From: an uncultured Verrucomicrobiota bacterium
Lineage (GTDB): Bacteria; Verrucomicrobiota; Kiritimatiellia; RFP12; UBA1067
DNA: 10,840 nucleotides
Direction: 5' to 3'
Assembly: GCA_946615275.1 (NCBI GenBank)
Contig: CAMOHV010000018.1
Coordinates: forward strand, 1 to 10,840
The translations under genes were made by a program, and so were the position numbers. Of this stretch, positions 7,367 through 10,840 are shown in pieces. How positions within the stretch are numbered: position 1 is the stretch's first letter; each line of letters begins with the position of its first letter. Below the pieces are notes generated by a model that was given only the letters and a program-made list of their open reading frames with translations, made no database searches and was not told where the DNA came from.

Positions 7367-7469
7367 CGGACCAGACAAGCCCGCCGCCCGCGCTCGATTA
7401 TGCGGTGAACCTTTCAACCTTTCAACTTTTCAACCTTTCAACTTTTCAACCTTTCAACCTTTTATAGAC
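7367..7469. other. Intergenic gap between sir2 and the 805-residue gene
   Basis: The 103-nt gap holds 41 nt of ordinary GC-rich sequence and then the 56-bp octamer array. I see no hairpin with a T-run to stop transcription after sir2, and no convincing -35/-10 pair for the next gene. The TATAGA just before the start codon is too close to serve as its -10. Confidence 0.5.
7408..7463. repeat. Octamer tandem array (AACCTTTC-type, seven units)
   Basis: Seven consecutive 8-nt units cover 7408-7463: AACCTTTC, AACCTTTC, AACTTTTC, AACCTTTC, AACTTTTC, AACCTTTC, AACCTTTT. Only the fourth base (C or T) and the last base of the final unit vary. The array is pyrimidine-rich on the + strand and ends 6 nt before ATG 7470. 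It occupies the place where a Shine-Dalgarno site should be, and its CCTTTC matches rather than complements the 16S 3' tail, so it cannot act as one. Such arrays can change length by slippage. Confidence 0.95.
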
Positions 7470-9887
7470 ATGAAAGCATTCGTCAGAATGACAATTGCCG
7501 TTGCGTCGTTCGCGGCGCTGTATGCGTGCGCCGCCGCCGAGCGGATCGCCCTCCGCCCGATCTCATCGCTTGAGGGCCGGGTAGAAAGCGCTCTCGCGTT
7601 CGAGAAGGGGTCGTCACTCGGAAAGGAGCGCTGCCGGCGCGACGGCGGCGAGATCGTGTGCGAGAACCCGGCCGGGGTGCCGAATGCGTCCAACGGATGG
7701 ATGTGGCGCGTCCACATGAAGCAGACGAAGGCGACTCCGTTCACGATCTCCGCGGAAAGCCTCGCCGAGGCCGCGACGACAGGCTTGGCGAGCGACTACT
7801 CGCTTTATCTTGACGTGACGTTCATGGACGGCGGCAAGCTGTACGGCCAGGTGGCGGATTTCGCGGCGGACTCCGCCCGCGGCTGGCAGCGAAAGTCGGT
7901 GGAAGTCGTCCCGGACAAGCCCGTCAACTATGTGAACGCATATCTGCTCTACCGCAGACGCCCCGGAAAGGTTCGGTTCCGTGCGCCCGTTCTCGTGTCG
8001 TATCCGCTGGCCGACGCCGTGGTGTTCGACACCGTATGCGTGGATAAGGCCTCCGCCCGCATGCCTTCCGCCGAGGGGTTCCTCATGCGCGACGTCGCCG
8101 CCGCGACGGGCTTCGCATGCGCTCCGTCGGGCGCCGAGACGTTCGGCGTCTCCTTCCGCGAAAAGGTCGAGAAGCGCGGCGACGCCACGTTCCACGACGT
8201 CACGCTGGCGGACACCACCGGCCGCGACAGGGCCGTCACGCTCGTGTACGCGATTCCAATTCGCGGCGATTCCCCGATCACGTGGTGGGACGACCCCCGC
8301 GTCTCCGAAGTCCTCTCCGCGTCCGACGGCCAGCGCCGCAGCACGAAGGCGTATCGCGCCGGCTGCGGCGCGCTCTCCCGCTGGCCGTTCGGCGCCGTGT
8401 CTGCGCCCGAGAGCCGCGCCGTCGGCTACGACCCGTCCGCTCCGGCATTCTTCCGCGCCGGCGTCCACGCCGGGCTGCGCGTCCTCTACATCGCCTTCGA
8501 CGTGGGCCTGGCCCCGGAGCACCCATCCGCCCATTTCAGGTTCCTCACGTTCCCGTTCCGCGCCCAGGACGGTTTCCGCGGGGCGCTTGCCGCCTACCAG
8601 CGCATATTCCCGGAATACCACAAGGTGCGCCTGCGCGACCACGGCCTCTGGATGGCCTTCCGCAGGATCAGCTCCGTCGAGGGCTGGGAGGACTTCGGAT
8701 TCCGCGTCAAGGAGGGCGACGGCGAGACGGCATGGGACGACGCCCACGGCATCACGACGTTCCACTACACCGAGCCCACAAGCTGGTGGATGAAGATGAA
8801 GGGTGCGGCGGGCTCCTATTCGTTCGCCGACTGCCTCGCCGAGGCGAACCGCCAGGCCGACGCCGGCGTGCCGTACGCCAAGGCATGGCGCGCAAGCACC
8901 TACCACGACGAGGAGGGGCGGATCACCGGATCCGTGCGCGACACCCCGTGGTGCCGCGGCGCAGTCTGGAACCTGTGCTCGCTTCCCGGCATCCCGGGCG
9001 GGGAGTACGATTTCAAGCTGAGAGGCGAGGCCTGGGACAAGCGCTATTCTGGCAAGGCGCCGCCGGAGGGCGTGGACGGCGAGTACATCGACTCCGCAGA
9101 GCCGCACATGGCGCCTCCATTGGACTTCAACCGCGCGCATTTCGCCGCCTCGCGCACGCCGCTCGTCTTCTCGGTCGATCTTCACAGGCCGGGCGTCGCG
9201 AAGTGCCTCTCCGTGTACGAGTACGTCTCCACGACGGCCGATCGCGTGCATTCGATGGGCCGCTATCTCATGGGGAACGGAATACCGCATTCCTGGCCGT
9301 GGCTGGTGCCGTTCAGCGACTTCGGCGGCTGCGAGACCAAATGGATCGAACGCGGCGTAGGCGCCTGGAAGCCGATGTCCGACAGCGAGCTTCTCTACCG
9401 CCGCGCGATGTCTGGCGGCAAGCCCTACTGCTTCCTCATGAACGTGGATTTCGACAAGTTCGGCGACGACCTGGTCGAGAAATACATGCAGCGGGCCATC
9501 GCGTACGGCCTCTTCGCGAGCTTCTTCAGCCCCAATGCCTCCGGCGGACACTACTTCTCCCGGCCGGAGCTGTACAACCGCCATCGTTCGCTCTTCAAGA
9601 AGTACGTGCCGATTTGCAAGCGCATATCTGAGGCGGGATGGCGTCCGGTCAACACCTTGCTGCGCTCCGAGACGCCCAAGGTGTACGTGGAGCAGTTCGG
9701 CGACAGATATGCCACCGTGTTCAACTCATCGGCGAAGCCCGCCACGGCGCGGCTCAAACTGCTTGATGCGCGCGCCGACGAGGCGTTTGAGATGGTCGCG
9801 GGCGAGAAGTGGGCCTTCCCCGGCGGTGAGCGGATCTTCATGATCCCGCCCGAGACGGTGCGCGTGCTCGACATCTCTGGGAATTGA
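7470..9887 (+). CDS. Secreted glycoside-hydrolase-like protein, family not recognised
   Basis: This encodes 805 residues with a signal peptide (1-23, likely cleaved after ACAAA; a lipobox at Cys20, LYAC, is poor but possible). The apparent layout is a beta-rich N-terminal region (about 24-375) ending in FPFRAQDGFRGALAAYQRIFPEYHK, a catalytic-barrel-like centre (about 385-725), and a small beta C-terminal domain (about 735-805). The centre has dense aromatic and acidic blocks: GLWMAFRRISSVEGWEDFGF, TAWDDAHGITTFHYTEPTSW, DGEYIDSAE (536-544), VFSVDLHRP, MGRYLMGNG, KPYCFLMNVDFDKF and GHYFSRPELYNRHRSLFKKY. DGEYIDSAE resembles the barrel strand of clan-type hydrolases that carries an acidic catalytic residue, making Asp541 or Glu544 candidates. 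I infer a polysaccharide-active enzyme; the substrate is unknown. It has no Shine-Dalgarno site, and its stop TGA lies inside a heptamer repeat. Confidence 0.6.
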   Translation: MKAFVRMTIAVASFAALYACAAAERIALRPISSLEGRVESALAFEKGSSLGKERCRRDGGEIVCENPAGVPNASNGWMWRVHMKQTKATPFTISAESLAEAATTGLASDYSLYLDVTFMDGGKLYGQVADFAADSARGWQRKSVEVVPDKPVNYVNAYLLYRRRPGKVRFRAPVLVSYPLADAVVFDTVCVDKASARMPSAEGFLMRDVAAATGFACAPSGAETFGVSFREKVEKRGDATFHDVTLADTTGRDRAVTLVYAIPIRGDSPITWWDDPRVSEVLSASDGQRRSTKAYRAGCGALSRWPFGAVSAPESRAVGYDPSAPAFFRAGVHAGLRVLYIAFDVGLAPEHPSAHFRFLTFPFRAQDGFRGALAAYQRIFPEYHKVRLRDHGLWMAFRRISSVEGWEDFGFRVKEGDGETAWDDAHGITTFHYTEPTSWWMKMKGAAGSYSFADCLAEANRQADAGVPYAKAWRASTYHDEEGRITGSVRDTPWCRGAVWNLCSLPGIPGGEYDFKLRGEAWDKRYSGKAPPEGVDGEYIDSAEPHMAPPLDFNRAHFAASRTPLVFSVDLHRPGVAKCLSVYEYVSTTADRVHSMGRYLMGNGIPHSWPWLVPFSDFGGCETKWIERGVGAWKPMSDSELLYRRAMSGGKPYCFLMNVDFDKFGDDLVEKYMQRAIAYGLFASFFSPNASGGHYFSRPELYNRHRSLFKKYVPICKRISEAGWRPVNTLLRSETPKVYVEQFGDRYATVFNSSAKPATARLKLLDARADEAFEMVAGEKWAFPGGERIFMIPPETVRVLDISGN

Positions 9888-9901
9888 GAATTGAGAATTT
9901 T
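9881..9901. repeat. Heptamer repeat GAATTGA, overlapping the stop codon
   Basis: Three 7-nt units, GAATTGA, GAATTGA and the degenerate GAATTTT, span 9881-9901. The first contains the stop codon (TGA 9885-9887) of the 805-residue protein, and the second carries another TGA in a different frame. The same style of AT-rich heptamer (GATAATT) recurs at 10006-10026. Confidence 0.9.
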
Positions 9902-9910
9902 GGGCGTCAC

Positions 9911-9938
9911 ATTGTCCTAATCCTATTGTCCTAATCCT
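9911..9938. repeat. 14-bp tandem duplication
   Basis: ATTGTCCTAATCCT occurs twice with no mismatch, at 9911-9924 and 9925-9938. A degenerate continuation (GTCCTA again at 9946-9951) runs into the CCTAGAATCGCCCC repeat, suggesting growth by slippage or unequal exchange. Confidence 0.95.
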
Positions 9939-9947
9939 CCTCCTCGT

Positions 9948-9978
9948 CCTAGAATCGCCCCCCACCTAGAATCGCCCC
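9948..9978. repeat. Direct repeat CCTAGAATCGCCCC, period 17
   Basis: Two identical 14-mers lie at 9948-9961 and 9965-9978, separated by CCA. Their inner GAATCGCC word appears again at 10034-10041 and 10074-10081 on the same strand, so the word is spread over about 130 nt on both sides of the palindrome. Confidence 0.92.
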
Positions 9979-9984
9979 CTAGTA

Positions 9985-10005
9985 GAACGGGCTGCTAGCC
10001 CGTTC
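9985..10005. repeat. Perfect inverted repeat (REP-like palindrome)
   Basis: Nine-base arms GAACGGGCT (9985-9993) and AGCCCGTTC (9997-10005) pair perfectly around a 3-nt GCT loop. The stem is stable but is followed by the GATAATT array and not a T-run, so it does not look like an intrinsic terminator. It resembles a repetitive extragenic palindrome; whether it recurs in the genome cannot be seen here. Confidence 0.8.
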
Positions 10006-10026
10006 GATAATTGATAATTGATAATT
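10006..10026. repeat. Heptamer array GATAATT x3
   Basis: Three exact GATAATT units begin at the base after the palindrome's right arm. Because the period is 7, the TAA in each unit falls in a different frame (10008, 10015, 10022), giving stops in all three forward frames. Confidence 0.95.
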
Positions 10027-10051
10027 CGCCGCCGAATCGCCGCCTTGGGAG

Positions 10052-10071
10052 GGCCGCGCTCCGTCGCGGCC
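10052..10071. repeat. GC-rich hairpin
   Basis: Arms GGCCGCG (10052-10058) and CGCGGCC (10065-10071) pair perfectly around the loop CTCCGT. No T-run follows. It lies about 60 nt before the gltX -10 element. Confidence 0.65.
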
Positions 10072-10126
10072 GCGAATCGCCCCATGCAAAGGAGCATTTT
10101 GGGGTGAACCACAATCCACGGATTTA

Positions 10127-10135
10127 TGCTATAAT
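10127..10135 (+). promoter_or_regulatory. Extended -10 promoter of gltX
   Basis: TGC followed by a perfect TATAAT (10130-10135) forms an extended -10 element. No good -35 hexamer lies 16-18 nt upstream (the positions read approximately AACCAC), which extended -10 promoters can tolerate. The start codon ATG is at 10144, only 8 nt after the -10, so transcription should begin at about 10142-10144, giving a leaderless or nearly leaderless mRNA. Confidence 0.72.
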
Positions 10136-10143
10136 ATCCAGCC

Positions 10144-10840
10144 ATGGACATACGCGTTAGATTCGCCCCGTCGCCGACGGGCAAGGTTCACATCGGCAAC
10201 ATCCGCGCTGCCATATACAACTGGCTGTACGCCCGCCACACGGGCGGCAAGTTCCTTTTGCGCGTGGAGGACACCGACCTCGAGCGCTCTACGCCAGAGG
10301 CCATCAAGGCCCTCTTCGAGTGCATGGAGTGGCTTGGCCTCGACTACGACGAGCCGCCGGTGTACCAGACCAAGAACCTCGCCAGGCACCTTGAGTGCGT
10401 GGAACGGCTCCTCGCAGACGGCCGCGCCTACAAGATGGAGAAGACATCCCGCGACGGAAAGACGGGCGAGGTGGTGATGTTCAGGATGCCCAAGGAGGGC
10501 GTCCTCGCATACGACGACCTCGTGAAGGGACGCATGGAGAAGAAGGCCGAGGACGTCCCCGACTTCGCGATCGTCCGCAGCGACGGCTCCCCCATCTTCC
10601 ACCTCGCGAACGTGGTGGACGACATCGACCAGCGCATCACGCACGTCATCCGCGGCGACGACCATGTGGAGAACACCTTCAAGCACATCGAGCTATTCAA
10701 GGCCCTCGGCGCGGAGCCCCCCCGCTACGGGCACCTCTCGATGATCGTAAACGCGCAGGGCAAGCCCTACTCCAAGCGCGACGGTGCCGCGTTCGTGGGC
10801 GAGTTCCGCGAGAACGGCTACCTCCCCGAGGCGCTCTTCA
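10144..10840 (+). CDS. gltX: Glutamyl-tRNA synthetase, N-terminal part (3' partial)
   Basis: About 232 residues are visible before the window edge, roughly half of a normal GluRS. This cytoplasmic enzyme charges tRNA-Glu with glutamate using ATP. The class I HIGH-type motif is RFAPSPTGKVHIGNIRAA (5-22), followed by FLLRVEDTDLERS, which binds glutamate and the tRNA acceptor end. VIRGDDHVENTFKHIELFKALG and YGHLSMIVN are standard for the catalytic core. The KMSKS-equivalent is KPYSKRDGAA in place of the commoner K-L-S-K-R. The insert after GRAYK (KMEKTSRDGKTGEVVMF) lacks the Cys cluster that binds zinc in the E. coli enzyme. Full-length charging specificity (discriminating or not) depends on the missing C-terminal domain. 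There is no Shine-Dalgarno site between the promoter and ATG 10144. Confidence 0.95.
   Translation, partial: MDIRVRFAPSPTGKVHIGNIRAAIYNWLYARHTGGKFLLRVEDTDLERSTPEAIKALFECMEWLGLDYDEPPVYQTKNLARHLECVERLLADGRAYKMEKTSRDGKTGEVVMFRMPKEGVLAYDDLVKGRMEKKAEDVPDFAIVRSDGSPIFHLANVVDDIDQRITHVIRGDDHVENTFKHIELFKALGAEPPRYGHLSMIVNAQGKPYSKRDGAAFVGEFRENGYLPEALF

Larger units (their letters stand above)
9888..10143. other. Repeat-dense intergenic region upstream of gltX
   Basis: This 256-nt non-coding stretch contains, in order: the rest of a heptamer repeat, a 14-bp tandem duplication (9911-9938), a 17-nt-period repeat of CCTAGAATCGCCCC (9948-9961 and 9965-9978), a perfect palindrome (9985-10005), a GATAATT triplet array (10006-10026), a GC-rich hairpin (10052-10071) and an extended -10 promoter. 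The word GAATCGCC occurs four times (9952, 9969, 10034, 10074). Neither hairpin is followed by a T-run, so I do not call a rho-independent terminator. Very short reading frames around 10084-10160 are not convincing genes. Confidence 0.85.

Noticed and set aside
7408..7463. CRISPR array
   Set aside because: The units are 8 nt with no spacers; this is a simple tandem repeat.
7463..7468. TATAGA as a -10 element for the 805-residue gene
   Set aside because: It lies 1 nt before ATG 7470, so transcription would begin inside the coding region.
7614..9584. Long minus-strand open frame (656 codons) opposite the 805-residue gene
   Set aside because: It has the same compositional shadow effect: no signal peptide, no recognisable motif and no ribosome site, and the + strand frame has a signal peptide and enzyme-like blocks.
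10104..10160. GTG-started 18-codon frame upstream of and overlapping gltX, with AAAGGAG 9 nt before it
   Set aside because: It spans the gltX -10 element and would need a promoter further upstream, and its residues show no regulatory-peptide pattern. The AAAGGAG probably occurs by chance in a small hairpin loop.

Overview
This is a GC-rich window in which every supported gene is on the + strand. The gene mix is a lipoprotein lipidation enzyme, a periplasmic folding factor, dUTPase, peptide deformylase, tagaturonate reductase, a sirtuin, glycoside-hydrolase-type proteins and GluRS. Together with AT-rich short tandem repeats between genes, this suggests a Gram-negative, carbohydrate- and uronate-using bacterium of the Verrucomicrobiota/Kiritimatiellota/Lentisphaerota type, possibly from a gut. 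That placement is inference; no rRNA or other phylogenetic marker is complete here.

Layout. (a) 1-236 is the C-terminal end of a glycoside hydrolase family 2 protein (beta-mannosidase / exo-glucosaminidase type). (b) 279-623 is a small membrane-anchored protein of unknown function, overlapping by one base with (c) lgt, 623-1429, which attaches diacylglycerol to prolipoproteins. (d) A sigma70-like promoter in the tail of lgt precedes a secreted FecR-like protein, 1459-2610. (e) 2695-7366 is a tight five-gene run: PpiD-like periplasmic chaperone, dUTPase, peptide deformylase, tagaturonate reductase (uxaB) and Sir2 deacylase. The first four genes overlap or nearly touch, and uxaB and sir2 are 6 nt apart. 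(f) 7408-7463 is a 56-bp array of seven octamers ending 6 nt before the start codon of (g) 7470-9887, a secreted 805-residue protein that looks like a glycoside hydrolase of a family I cannot name. Its stop codon lies inside a heptamer repeat. (h) 9888-10143 is a repeat-dense intergenic region with tandem repeats, palindromes and a recurring GAATCGCC word. It ends in a strong extended -10 promoter only 8 nt from the start of (i) gltX, 10144 to the window end, truncated by the edge.

How the genes fit together. Lgt, the PpiD-like chaperone and the FecR-like protein all concern the cell envelope. Dut, Def and GltX are housekeeping enzymes for DNA precursors and protein synthesis. UxaB (galacturonate catabolism), the GH2 end and the 805-residue protein point to polysaccharide use. 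The most unusual part is the 805-residue gene: simple-sequence arrays sit against both its ends, it lacks a Shine-Dalgarno site, and its protein has a domain layout and conserved-looking acidic motifs typical of a sugar hydrolase without matching a family I recognise. I saw no CRISPR array, tRNA, rRNA, transposase or defence system.
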